From an uncultured Muribaculaceae bacterium (GTDB taxonomy: Bacteria; Bacteroidota; Bacteroidia; Bacteroidales; Muribaculaceae), in assembly GCA_947174635.1 (NCBI GenBank), contig CAMWJS010000009.1, positions 1 through 64,000 on the forward strand: 64,000 nucleotides of DNA, in the 5' to 3' direction. The notes under the pieces are model-generated. The model saw only the letters and a program-made list of their open reading frames with translations. It was not told the DNA's origin and ran no database searches. Numbering within the stretch: the first letter of the stretch is position 1; each line of letters starts with the position of its first letter. This document shows, piece after piece, positions 45,481 through 54,974 of this stretch. Made by a program: the position numbers and the translations under genes.

Positions 45481-46242
45481 ATGGGTAGTGTAAAAGATTA
45501 TTTTTCAGGCTTAGGCTCCGGATTCTTGAGTCTCCTCAAAGGTATGCAGGTGACCGGCAAGGAATTCGTGACTCCTAAGATTACGGAAAAATATCCCGAA
45601 AATCGAGAGACTCATCACATACCGCAGCGTTTCAGAGCTTGTCTGGAGCTGAAATATGACGATGAAGGAAACCACAAATGTATCGCCTGCGGCACTTGCG
45701 AGCGCAACTGTCCGAACGGCACTATCAACGTCCTGACCAAGATGGTTGACAAGTGGGACGGCACCAAGAAAAAGAAACTCGACAAATATATCTACGACTT
45801 GGGCAGCTGTACGTTCTGTCAGCTCTGCGTAGTGTCATGTCCGACCGACGCGCTGGAATTTTCCAACGACTTCGAGCAGGCAGTGTTCACCCGCAGCAAG
45901 CTTGTCAAGCAGCTCAACTATCTGCCCGAGAAGCCCGAGCCCGAACCCACCGAGGAGGAGAAGGCCAAAATCCTTGCCGAGAAGAAAGCCAAGATAGAGG
46001 CAGCCAAAGCCGCTGCTGCCGCCAAGAAAGCAGCAGGCGCAGGCGCTCCGGCAGCTCCGGCGTCGCTCATCGACGAGAACGACCCCAAGGTGAAGGCCGC
46101 GCTTGCCAAGTGTGCCGGCGACCCCGAGAAGGAAGCCAAAGTGCGCGAGGCTCTCGAGAAGGCAGCCCGTCTGAAAGCCGAGAAAGCTGCAGCGGCACCG
46201 AGCGCTCCGAATGCAAACAATGAAAATAAAAAACAAAACTAA
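45481..46242 (+). CDS. nuoI: NADH-quinone oxidoreductase subunit I (2x 4Fe-4S) with ~100-aa Ala/Lys/Glu-rich C-terminal tail
   Basis: CIACGTCERNCP and CTFCQLCVVSCP clusters. Confidence 0.96.
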   Translation: MGSVKDYFSGLGSGFLSLLKGMQVTGKEFVTPKITEKYPENRETHHIPQRFRACLELKYDDEGNHKCIACGTCERNCPNGTINVLTKMVDKWDGTKKKKLDKYIYDLGSCTFCQLCVVSCPTDALEFSNDFEQAVFTRSKLVKQLNYLPEKPEPEPTEEEKAKILAEKKAKIEAAKAAAAAKKAAGAGAPAAPASLIDENDPKVKAALAKCAGDPEKEAKVREALEKAARLKAEKAAAAPSAPNANNENKKQN

Positions 46243-46245
46243 AAT

Positions 46246-46767
46246 ATGGAATCAGTAGGAAGTATCATTGCTTATGTCGTAGTCGCGCTGGCGATTATGA
46301 TATTCTCGGTACTGGCTGTGACGACACGCAAGATTTTGCGCTCGGCGACATTTCTGCTGTTTGCCCTCTTTGCCACCGCAGCCGTCTATTTCATGCTCGG
46401 CTACCAGTTCCTGGGCGGTGTGCAGATTGCAGTTTATGCCGGGGGTATAGTGGTGTTGTTCGTGTTCTCGATTTTGCTGACAAGCCATCCGGGCGACAAC
46501 AGTAGCAAGCTTGAGTCAAAGAAAAAGACCGTAGGTCTTATCGGAGCCGTAGCGATGTTTGCGGTGTGCGCATGGTCGCTCATCAGCCGTTGCTCTGTCA
46601 TCAAAAATCTGCCTGACCTTGGAGAGACTCAGCTGCCGACAATGAAACAGATCGGCGCCGACCTTATGAGCTCGGGCGACCACGGTTATCTGTTGCCTTT
46701 CGAGGCTATCAGTGTGTTATTGCTCGCATGTATAATCGGTGGCATAGTTGTGGCACGTAAAAAATAA
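46246..46767 (+). CDS. nuoJ: NADH-quinone oxidoreductase subunit J
   Basis: multi-TM; GYQFLGGVQIAVYAGGIVVLFVFSILL. Confidence 0.96.
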   Translation: MESVGSIIAYVVVALAIMIFSVLAVTTRKILRSATFLLFALFATAAVYFMLGYQFLGGVQIAVYAGGIVVLFVFSILLTSHPGDNSSKLESKKKTVGLIGAVAMFAVCAWSLISRCSVIKNLPDLGETQLPTMKQIGADLMSSGDHGYLLPFEAISVLLLACIIGGIVVARKK

Positions 46768-46769
46768 AT

Positions 46770-47105
46770 ATGGATATGGATTTCTTGAATAATTTTCAGC
46801 TGAACTCACTGATGTTCCTGATACCCAGCCTGTTTATGTTTTGCTGTGGTGTTTACGGGTTTCTGACCCGCCGCAACATGATTGCGATGCTGATATCTTT
46901 GGAGCTTATGCTCAATGCAGTGGACATGAACTTTGTGGTGTTCAACCGCTTCCTTTGCCCCGCGCAGATGGACGGTATGTTCTTCACGCTTTTCGCCATC
47001 GCGATAGCCGCAGCTGAGACTGCCGTAGCGATAGCGATCATCATCAATGCCTACCGCATTGCTAAAGATATCGATGTCAAAGATTTAACCAAAATGAAAT
47101 TTTAA
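46770..47105 (+). CDS. nuoK: NADH-quinone oxidoreductase subunit K
   Basis: LTRRNMIAMLISLELMLNAVDMNFVVF, AAAETAVAIAI. Confidence 0.97.
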   Translation: MDMDFLNNFQLNSLMFLIPSLFMFCCGVYGFLTRRNMIAMLISLELMLNAVDMNFVVFNRFLCPAQMDGMFFTLFAIAIAAAETAVAIAIIINAYRIAKDIDVKDLTKMKF

Positions 47106-47111
47106 AGACTC

Positions 47112-49118
47112 ATGGAAGCAACATTACCGCTTTTGATTTTGGTTCTGCCATTGCTGATGTTCCTCTTCCTGGGGCTTTTCGGCAAGTTTATGAGCCACAA
47201 GTGGGCAGGCATCATCGGCACCGCCGGTATGGGTGTGACGATGATACTGGCTTACTACACTGCTTATCTTTATTTCTTCTCAGGCAATTTTGTCGAGGAC
47301 GGCACCCGCGTGCAGTACATCGTGTTCAATCAGGACTGGCTGTCACTGTGGGGCAATCTCGTAATCAAACTGGGATTTTTGTTAGACCCGATTTCGGCGC
47401 TGATGCTTGTGGTGATTACCACCATCTCGTTCATGGTGCATCTCTACAGCAACGGCTACATGCGCGACCATCACGGCGTGTGGGAGACAGGTTTCCAGCG
47501 TTTCTACGCGTTCCTGTCGCTCTTCAGCTTCTCGATGCTCGGTCTTGTAGTGGCCACCAACATCTTCCAGATGTACATCTTCTGGGAGCTCGTGGGCGCA
47601 TCGTCCTACCTGCTGATCGGTTTCTACTATACCAAGCCGTCGGCCGTGTCGGCATCGAAGAAGGCGTTTATCGTCACCCGCTTCGCCGACCTCGGCTTCC
47701 TTATCGGTATTCTCATACTGTCGTTCACTACCGGAACGTTTGACTTCATGTCGCTCACCTCGACACCTCTGGCTGGTGTTGAAAACACTTACATCGTAGA
47801 CGCAGCGACAGCAACAACCGCTCTCGAGACAGGCGCAGGACAGATGTTCCTCGGCGGCTCGCTCATGACATGGGCTCTGGTGCTCATCTTCATGGGAGGT
47901 ATGGGTAAGTCGGCGATGATGCCGCTCCATATCTGGCTCCCCGACGCTATGGAAGGCCCGACCCCCGTGTCGGCCCTCATCCACGCCGCAACCATGGTCG
48001 TGGCCGGTGTATATCTCGTGGCCCGTCTGTTCCCGCTCTTCATGATCAATGACGATTTGGGCGGCGCAGCGCTCGACATCGTTACCGTGGTCGGCGCACT
48101 GACAGCATTTTATGCAGCGGTCGTTGCCTGCACGCAGCTCGACATCAAGCGCGTGCTCGCGTTCTCGACCATATCGCAGATTGCGTTCATGATGGTGTCG
48201 CTCGGCGTATCGCGCCCCGAGGTACATGACAACCTCGGCTACATGGCGTCGATGTTCCATCTGTTCACCCACGCTATGTTCAAGGCGCTCCTCTTCCTCG
48301 GAGCCGGCGCTCTTATCCATGCTGTAGGCTCGAACGACTACACCGCGATGCACGGTCTGCGCAAGCGCATGCCCATCACCCACATCACGTTCCTTGTGGG
48401 CTGTCTCGCCATCGCCGGTATCATACCGTTCTCGGGCTTCTTCTCGAAGGACGAAATCCTTACCGCATGCTTCGGCAACTCAATCATCGCTTACGTATGG
48501 ATGTCGATGGTGGCCGGTCTGACAGCGTTCTATATGTTCCGTCTCTACTACCTCATCTTCTGGTGGAAAGAGCACAAAGTGCATGAAGGACACCATGCTC
48601 CCAAGGACCAGCCCTGGACCATGACCCTTCCCCTGGTAATCCTTGCCATCGTCGCCACATTCGCAGGCTTCGTGCCCTTCGGCGACCTGGTGACATGGAA
48701 CGGCCATCCGCACCACGGCGGCATCAACTGGATGATAGCATCGATAAGCCTCTGCGTGGCATTGCTCGCAATCGGCCTCGCCACAATCATGTACCGCAAG
48801 GAGAACCCGCTTCCCGAGCGCATGCGTCACCTCTTCCCCAATCTGTGGACATGGGCACGCAACCGTTTCTACTTCGACGAGCTCTACATGTTTATCACCC
48901 ACAAGATTATCTTCAACAGCATCTGTAAGCCGATAGCATGGTTTGACCGCCACGTCATCGACGGCACGATGGACGCGTTCGCCTCTGTCACCAACAAGGC
49001 ATCGTACGCAATCCGCGGCCTGCAGTCGGGCAACGTACAGAGCTATGTATGGGTTTACCTCATCGGAGCCATCGTGCTTGGTGGAGGAACAGTGGCTGTA
49101 ATCTTCCTATTCTTCTAA
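47112..49118 (+). CDS. nuoL: NADH-quinone oxidoreductase subunit L
   Basis: WELVGASSYLLIGFYYTKPSA, MPLHIWLPDAMEGPTPVSALIHAATMVVAGVYLVAR. Confidence 0.98.
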   Translation: MEATLPLLILVLPLLMFLFLGLFGKFMSHKWAGIIGTAGMGVTMILAYYTAYLYFFSGNFVEDGTRVQYIVFNQDWLSLWGNLVIKLGFLLDPISALMLVVITTISFMVHLYSNGYMRDHHGVWETGFQRFYAFLSLFSFSMLGLVVATNIFQMYIFWELVGASSYLLIGFYYTKPSAVSASKKAFIVTRFADLGFLIGILILSFTTGTFDFMSLTSTPLAGVENTYIVDAATATTALETGAGQMFLGGSLMTWALVLIFMGGMGKSAMMPLHIWLPDAMEGPTPVSALIHAATMVVAGVYLVARLFPLFMINDDLGGAALDIVTVVGALTAFYAAVVACTQLDIKRVLAFSTISQIAFMMVSLGVSRPEVHDNLGYMASMFHLFTHAMFKALLFLGAGALIHAVGSNDYTAMHGLRKRMPITHITFLVGCLAIAGIIPFSGFFSKDEILTACFGNSIIAYVWMSMVAGLTAFYMFRLYYLIFWWKEHKVHEGHHAPKDQPWTMTLPLVILAIVATFAGFVPFGDLVTWNGHPHHGGINWMIASISLCVALLAIGLATIMYRKENPLPERMRHLFPNLWTWARNRFYFDELYMFITHKIIFNSICKPIAWFDRHVIDGTMDAFASVTNKASYAIRGLQSGNVQSYVWVYLIGAIVLGGGTVAVIFLFF

Positions 49119-49155
49119 CCGACACAGAGCGCTAACAGTTTCAAATATAGTAATT

Positions 49156-50700
49156 ATGTTATCCAATATACTGATATATTTCGTAATCGTCCCCATCCTG
49201 ATGCTGGGGGGACTGGCACTGTGCCGCAATATCAAGCAGATACGCGCGGTAGCAGTGGCGGGTTCGCTTGTGCTGATAGGGCTGAGTGTTTACCTGCTGG
49301 TAGAGTACATCGCCCAGAGAGGCCTCGGCGCTGACGCTCCGATGCTTTTCACCGGTTCGTGGACCTGGTTCGAGGCGCTCGGCATACATCTCGCGGTGGG
49401 TGTCGACGGCGTTTCAATCGCCATGCTCGTTCTGACATCGATCATTATCTTTGCCGGTTCGTTCGCTTCCTGGAAAATAGACAATCCCAGAGCCTTCTTC
49501 CTTTGGCTGATACTTCTCTCCACTGGTGTGTACGGCTTCTTCATCTCGGTCGACCTGTTCACCATGTTCATGTTCTATGAGGTGGCGCTCATCCCGATGT
49601 ATCTTCTCATCGGCGTATGGGGCACCGGCCGCAAGGAATACTCGGCAATGAAGCTTACGCTCATGCTCATGGGAGGCTCGGCATTCCTTATGCTCGGTCT
49701 GATCGGTATCTATTACAACACCGAGATGCCCGACGGCTCGCACACCTGGAACATCATTGAAATCGCCCACCAGGGCCATATCGACAAGGGCTGGCAGTAC
49801 TTCCTGTTCCCGATGACCTTCGTAGGTTTCGGTGTGCTCGGCGCGATGTTCCCCTTCCACACATGGAGTCCCGACGGTCACGCATGTGCGCCGACCGCAG
49901 TGTCGATGCTCCACGCCGGCGTGCTCATGAAGCTCGGAGGCTACGGCTGCTTCCGCGTGGCCATGTACCTGATGCCCGAGGCAGCCAACGACCTCGCCTG
50001 GATATTCTTGATCCTGACCGGTATTTCGGTTGTCTACGGAGCTTTCTCGGCTTGCGTGCAGACCGACCTCAAGTATATCAACGCCTACTCTTCGGTGTCG
50101 CACTGCGGCCTTGTGCTCTTCGCGATACTGATGATAAACACCACGGCGATGACCGGTGCGGTGATGCAGATGCTCTCGCACGGTCTGATGACGGCCCTCT
50201 TCTTCGCGCTCATCGGTATGATTTACGGACGTACGCACACTCGTGACATACGCCAGATGGGCGGTCTGATGAAAATCATGCCTTATCTCGCCGTATGTTA
50301 CGTGATAGCCGGTTTCGCCTCTCTCGGACTTCCCGGTCTGTCGGGCTTCGTGGCCGAGATGACCATCTTCGTGGGCTCGTTCCAGCAGGGTATGGGCGAG
50401 TATCTCGCCGGCGCAGGTTCGCTCCGCCTGGTATTCACCATCGTGGCATGCTGCTCGATTGTGATAACCGCGGTCTATATCCTCCGCGTGGTAGGCAAGC
50501 TCCTGCTCGGTCCGGTACAGGACAAGCACCATCTTGAGCTCACCGACGCCACCTGGTGGGAACGTCTGTCGACCGTGACACTGATTGTGAGCGTCGCAGC
50601 CATCGGTTGCTTCCCCAACTTCTTCACCGGCCTTATCCGTGACACATTCAGCGGCGAGCTTTTCGAGGCCGTGAAGTTGAACATGATGAACATATTCTAA
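49156..50700 (+). CDS. nuoM: NADH-quinone oxidoreductase subunit M
   Basis: FYEVALIPMYLLIGVWG, FPFHTWSPDGHACAPTAVSMLHAGVLMKLGGYG. Confidence 0.98.
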   Translation: MLSNILIYFVIVPILMLGGLALCRNIKQIRAVAVAGSLVLIGLSVYLLVEYIAQRGLGADAPMLFTGSWTWFEALGIHLAVGVDGVSIAMLVLTSIIIFAGSFASWKIDNPRAFFLWLILLSTGVYGFFISVDLFTMFMFYEVALIPMYLLIGVWGTGRKEYSAMKLTLMLMGGSAFLMLGLIGIYYNTEMPDGSHTWNIIEIAHQGHIDKGWQYFLFPMTFVGFGVLGAMFPFHTWSPDGHACAPTAVSMLHAGVLMKLGGYGCFRVAMYLMPEAANDLAWIFLILTGISVVYGAFSACVQTDLKYINAYSSVSHCGLVLFAILMINTTAMTGAVMQMLSHGLMTALFFALIGMIYGRTHTRDIRQMGGLMKIMPYLAVCYVIAGFASLGLPGLSGFVAEMTIFVGSFQQGMGEYLAGAGSLRLVFTIVACCSIVITAVYILRVVGKLLLGPVQDKHHLELTDATWWERLSTVTLIVSVAAIGCFPNFFTGLIRDTFSGELFEAVKLNMMNIF

Positions 50701-50713
50701 AGATTAATAAGAA

Positions 50714-52186
50714 ATGGATTATTCTCAATTTTTGGCAATGAAGCAAGAAATAGGATTGTTAATCGTATTCCTATTGGTCTTCCTCTATGATTTATTCGCA
50801 CCGCGCTATGCGGTGGCCGGCACAGACAAGAAAGCCGTCAAAGGCATTTCGATGCTGGCTACGGTGCTCTTTGCGGTCTTCACCGCCTACGGCTTCTGCT
50901 GCTCGGTGACTGACAACGCCCAGAGCGTGTTCGGCGGCATGTACTCGACCACACCCGTTGTGGCGACAATCAAAAACATACTGAATATCGGTGTGCTTAT
51001 CGTGCTCATCCAGTCGATGCAGTGGAATGCGAGCGAAGCTCAGGCTACGCGTCGCGCCGAGTTCTACGAACTTCTGTTCATCACCCTCTTCGGCATGTAT
51101 CTGATGATATCGGCCCGCCATTTCCTCCTCTTTGTCATCGGACTTGAGTCGGCATCTCTTCCGCTGGCAGCTATGGTGGCATTCGACAAGAACAAATACG
51201 AGAGCCACGAGGCGGCTGTCAAGTATATACTTACCGCCGTGTTCTCGTCGGCAATCTTCATGCTCGGACTGTCGTTTGTCTATGGCCTTGCAGGCTCGCT
51301 CTACTTCGATAAAATCGCGGCTGCAGCGCTTCAGGATTCAGGCCTCCTTATCGTGGCCATGGCTTTCGTGATGGCAGGTATCGGCTTCAAGCTGTCGCTT
51401 GTGCCTTTCCACCTCTGGACCGCCGACGTATATCAGGGCGCACCCACTTCGGTCACCTCCTATCTGTCGGTCATCTCTAAAGGCGCCACAGCATTCGCTT
51501 TCATGGTAGTGATGGTGCAGGTGTTCGGCCAGTTCTACTCCGACGCATGGGAATGGATGCTCTACGCGCTCATCATCGCCACAATCACTATCGGTAACCT
51601 CTTCGCGATACGTCAGCGCAACATGAAGCGCTTCCTGGCGTTCTCGTCAGTGTCGCAGGCCGGCTACATCATGCTCGGTGTGATAGGCGCCAACGAGATG
51701 TCGCTCGCAGCCATGATGTTCTATATCCTTGTCTACATCTTCTCGAACCTTGCCGCGTTCGGCGTAATCCAGGCCATCGAGAACAAGACAGGCCTTGTGG
51801 GCATGGACTCTTACCGCGGTCTGCACAAGACCAACCCGCGTCTGGCGTTCGCCATGATGCTGGCGATGTTCTCGCTCGCAGGTATCCCGCCTTTCGCAGG
51901 TTTCTTCAGCAAGTTCTTCATCTTCACCGGCGCTCTCAACCAGGGCAGCGTGGCGATGTATGTGCTGGTGCTCATAGCGTTGATCAACACTATCGTTTCG
52001 CTCTACTACTATCTGCTCGTGGTCAAGGCGATGTACATCGCTCCCGAGGAGTGCGAGATAGCCAACTTCAAGAGCGCATGCTCGGAGCGTCTGGCTCTCG
52101 TGGTAACCGTAGGCGGTATCATACTGCTGGGTATCGTCAGCGTGGTCTACAACTCGATACTGACTATGACTTCGTCTCCGCTGTAA
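50714..52186 (+). CDS. nuoN: NADH-quinone oxidoreductase subunit N
   Basis: FKLSLVPFHLWTADVYQGAPTSVTSYLSVISKGA. Confidence 0.97.
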   Translation: MDYSQFLAMKQEIGLLIVFLLVFLYDLFAPRYAVAGTDKKAVKGISMLATVLFAVFTAYGFCCSVTDNAQSVFGGMYSTTPVVATIKNILNIGVLIVLIQSMQWNASEAQATRRAEFYELLFITLFGMYLMISARHFLLFVIGLESASLPLAAMVAFDKNKYESHEAAVKYILTAVFSSAIFMLGLSFVYGLAGSLYFDKIAAAALQDSGLLIVAMAFVMAGIGFKLSLVPFHLWTADVYQGAPTSVTSYLSVISKGATAFAFMVVMVQVFGQFYSDAWEWMLYALIIATITIGNLFAIRQRNMKRFLAFSSVSQAGYIMLGVIGANEMSLAAMMFYILVYIFSNLAAFGVIQAIENKTGLVGMDSYRGLHKTNPRLAFAMMLAMFSLAGIPPFAGFFSKFFIFTGALNQGSVAMYVLVLIALINTIVSLYYYLLVVKAMYIAPEECEIANFKSACSERLALVVTVGGIILLGIVSVVYNSILTMTSSPL

Positions 52187-52211
52187 TCGCGGCGCGATTG
52201 GAAATACCATC

Positions 52212-52251
52212 ACCGGCAGGAAGCAAACCGATGCTTCCCGCCGGTTTTTTT
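52212..52251 (+). terminator. Rho-independent terminator of the nuo/atp locus
   Basis: ACCGGCAGGAAGCA...TGCTTCCCGCCGGTTTTTTT, 26 bp after the nuoN stop. Confidence 0.85.
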
Positions 52252-52260
52252 GTAGACACC

Positions 52261-52311
52261 TGCACCGTATCCGTCCGAAAAAGTCGGCCTTTTTCGGACG
52301 GATACGGTGCA
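52261..52311. repeat. 22-bp perfect inverted repeat / hairpin
   Basis: TGCACCGTATCCGTCCGAAAAA-GTCGGCC-TTTTTCGGACGGATACGGTGCA. Confidence 0.9.
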
Positions 52312-52410
52312 GAAACTAAACTTTGCGAAGGTGTTGCAAAACTCGATTTAGTGGTCAAAAGTAGCTGCGAATTGTAGAGGCGCGATTTATTACTTAAGGA
52401 GCGACGTCAG

Positions 52411-52656
52411 AGAGCCGGGAGGCTCGGGGGCTACTATTAACCGGGGTTCGGAGACCGCAGAGCGGTTGCAGCCCCCGGCCATAAACCCAGCCGCCCAATA
52501 GGCCCCGGAGGGGCGGTTTGTGGTTGTAAACAAGCCGGTTACCACACTCCGCCCTTCCCGGGCTCAGGAGATGATTGCTACCGGTTACCCCGGTCTGCGC
52601 CCGCTCCGCGGTCTCCGAACCGGGGTTAATAGTAGACCCTCAAGCCTCCGGCTTTC
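52411..52656. repeat. Family B long palindromic element, copy B1
   Basis: AGAGCCGGGAGGCTC...ATTAACCGGGGTTCGGAGACCGC...GCGGTCTCCGAACCGGGGTTAATAGTAGACCC...GCCTCCGGCTTT. Confidence 0.9.
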
Positions 52657-52670
52657 AGATGAAGTTATGC

Positions 52671-52749
52671 TTAAGTAAACAGCATTGGGGCGCGGTTCAT
52701 CGCGTCCGCATCCAGATGGTATAACACGCTAAATATCATATCCATAGCG
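52671..52749. repeat. Family C element fragment, copy C1
   Basis: TTAAGTAAACAGCATTGGGGCGCGGTTCATCGCGTCCG shared with C2; right arm missing. Confidence 0.75.
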
Positions 52750-52775
52750 CGGGGGGTGTTGCAGAACTCCAAAAC

Positions 52776-52856
52776 GTAGGGACGCACGGCTCGTGCGTCC
52801 GCAAAACAGCGCTGATTATCAGCCTTTTACCGGACGCACGAGCCGTGCGTCCCTAC
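52776..52856. repeat. 81-bp nested-palindrome element, copy A3, inside an outer inverted repeat (52755-52774 / 52871-52890)
   Basis: 26-29-26 architecture; outer GGTGTTGCAGAACTCCAAAA / TTTTGGAGTTTTGCAACACC. Confidence 0.95.
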
Positions 52857-52928
52857 ATCGCAAACCGAAATTTTGGAGTTTTGCAACACCCTCAAAGATA
52901 AGAATGAGTTTTGTAACACCCTCACGTC

Positions 52929-53045
52929 TTAAGTAAACAGCATTGGGGCGCGATTCATCGCGTCCGTGCTATAGTGAGATAAAGCGCTGTATATCACAAT
53001 GATAACGCGTATGCATTGGGACGCGGCCCAATGCTGTTTACTTAA
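52929..53045. repeat. Family C element, copy C2 (24-bp terminal inverted repeats)
   Basis: TTAAGTAAACAGCATTGGGGCGCG (52929-52952) vs CGCGGCCCAATGCTGTTTACTTAA (53022-53045). Confidence 0.9.
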
Positions 53046-53060
53046 CGGGGGTGACATCAG

Positions 53061-53307
53061 AGAGCCGGGAGGCTCGGGGGTCTACTATTAACCGGGGTTC
53101 GGAGACCGCGGAGCGGGCGCAGACCCCGGCCATAAACCCACCCGCCCAATAAGCCCGGGAGGGGCGGTTTGTGGTTGTAAACGAGCTGGTTACCACATAC
53201 CGCCCTTCCCGGGCTCAAGAGATGATTGCTACTGATTACCCCGGTCTGCGCCCGCTCCGCGGTCTCCGAACCGGGGTTAATAGTAGACCCTCAAGCCTCC
53301 GGCTTTC
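53061..53307. repeat. Family B long palindromic element, copy B2
   Basis: arms 53087-53125 and 53243-53281 near-perfectly inverted; inner arms AGCCCGGGAGGGGCGGTTTGTGGT / ACCACATACCGCCCTTCCCGGGCT. Confidence 0.92.
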
Positions 53308-53321
53308 CGATGAGATTATCC

Positions 53322-53340
53322 TTAAGTAAACAGCATTATA
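53322..53340. repeat. Family C end fragment, copy C3
   Basis: TTAAGTAAACAGCATT. Confidence 0.7.
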
Positions 53341-53443
53341 TAGCGTCCCTACAAATTAGTTTGTATATTTTGAGTTTTACAACGCCTCAATTAGTAAATT
53401 CCAGTTGGTTACAAATTGTAACCAACTGGAATTTACTAATTGA

Positions 53444-54748
53444 CTAACGCCAGTTGCGGTAGGCGTAGCCGAGCATTTTGTAGGCTTCGCGGTCGAGCTC
53501 TTCGCGGAACTGGGGTGCGGCTATCGAGATGAGCAGGCGGGCGCGGTCCACCATATTGCGGCCGCGGAGATTGACGGCACCGTATTCGGTCACTACCCAG
53601 TTGGTCTGGAAGCGTGTCGTGACAACGCCGGCTCCGGGTGTCAGTATCGGTTTGATTTTGCTCTCCCCTTTCGACGTGGTCGACAGCATGGCGATGAACG
53701 ACTGTCCGCCCGGACTTCGCGACGTACCGTATATGAAATCCTGCTGTCCGCCCACGCCCGAATAGATGCGCGTGCCGATCGAGTCGGCGCACACCTGCCC
53801 CGACAGGTCGATCTCAAGACATGAATTTATTGCCACAGCGTTGCGGTTCTGCGCGATGATGAACGGATCGTTGACCCATGAGATATCGCGGAACATCAGC
53901 GATCGGTTTTTGTCCATGAAGTCATACAGACGGCGCGTGCCGAGCGCAAGCGACGCCACCGACACTCCCGGCTCTATATTCTTGCGCGAATTGTCCACGA
54001 CTCCCGATTCAATAAGGTCGACCATGCCGTTGGTAAGCGCCTCGGTGTGGATGCCCAGATGGCGGTGCGAGCTGAGCGAATGCAGCACGGCGTTAGGCAC
54101 CGTACCGACACCGACCTGCAGCGTAGAGCCGTCCTTTATCTGCTCGGCGATGTAGCGGCCGATCGACAGTTCCGCCTCCGTCGGCTCCAGGTCGGGAGTC
54201 TCGGCCAGCGGGTCGTCGACTTTGACAAGAGCGTCGATTTTCGATATATGTATCACCGAGTCGCCGTAGGTGAACGGCATCATCGGGTTTATCTGGGCTA
54301 TAATCGTTTTGGCGCACTCCACGGCCGAGGGAGTAAGGTCGGCCGAAACACCGAGCGACACATTGCCGTATTCGTCGGGGAGCGAGCAGTTGATAAGAGC
54401 CACATCAAGCTTTATGGTTCCGTCACGAAACAATATCGGCACCTGGCCGAAAAACCGCGGCGTGGTCGTGGCATAACCCTCGTTGACCCAGCCGCGCACC
54501 GCATTCGACACAAAGAACGAATCGATGTGAAACGCATCCTTTAACTCCGGATTGCACAACGGCGACACACGGCGTCCAAGCGCAAAGGCATTGTAAAGGA
54601 TGACATCGTGCAACTCATTTCCACGTTTCGCAAGAGCCGCTATCAGTGCCTCGGGTATGGAGCAGCTGCCCTGTACAAAAACATGGTCACCGCTCTTTAT
54701 CAGTTTTACCGCCTCATCAGGCGTTACATATTTGTATTGTGTTAACAT
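53444..54748 (-). CDS. Acetyl-CoA hydrolase/transferase family protein (CoA-transferase)
   Basis: MLTQYKYVTPDEAVKLIKSGDHVFVQGSCSIPEALI ... GGQQDFIYGTSRSPGGQSFIAMLSTTSKGESKIKPIL, VVTEYGAVNLRG. Confidence 0.92.
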   Translation of the reverse strand: MLTQYKYVTPDEAVKLIKSGDHVFVQGSCSIPEALIAALAKRGNELHDVILYNAFALGRRVSPLCNPELKDAFHIDSFFVSNAVRGWVNEGYATTTPRFFGQVPILFRDGTIKLDVALINCSLPDEYGNVSLGVSADLTPSAVECAKTIIAQINPMMPFTYGDSVIHISKIDALVKVDDPLAETPDLEPTEAELSIGRYIAEQIKDGSTLQVGVGTVPNAVLHSLSSHRHLGIHTEALTNGMVDLIESGVVDNSRKNIEPGVSVASLALGTRRLYDFMDKNRSLMFRDISWVNDPFIIAQNRNAVAINSCLEIDLSGQVCADSIGTRIYSGVGGQQDFIYGTSRSPGGQSFIAMLSTTSKGESKIKPILTPGAGVVTTRFQTNWVVTEYGAVNLRGRNMVDRARLLISIAAPQFREELDREAYKMLGYAYRNWR

Positions 54749-54922
54749 TTTATCGATTTTGCGGTTAATTCGTGACTACTTATTTTTTAACAACTTTTCA
54801 TCAACCGATAAGCACCGGCAGATGTTAGACATATAAATAACCTACCATATATACTCTATCAGGTGGGGATGGAAATCCCGAGAGGCGCGGTTGGAAGCGA
54901 CGCGCAGCCTGACATGACAACA

Positions 54923-54950
54923 AGAGGGTGGAGCCTCCGCTTCACCCTCT
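54923..54950. terminator. AGAGGGTG/CACCCTCT hairpin downstream of ubiE/menG
   Basis: perfect 8-bp inverted repeat in intergenic DNA. Confidence 0.5.
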
Positions 54951-54974
54951 TTAATTCCGTGGGGTGCAACGGTT

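Noticed and set aside
49414-50532. 372-aa minus-strand ORF opposite nuoM
   Set aside because: His/Glu/Arg-rich shadow of a membrane protein gene; no domain
53226-53447. 73-aa ORF in the 52-53 kb island (also 83-aa ORF at 20657-20908)
   Set aside because: Lie within palindromic repeats; shared peptides (e.g. CARS) come from repeat DNA, not protein homology
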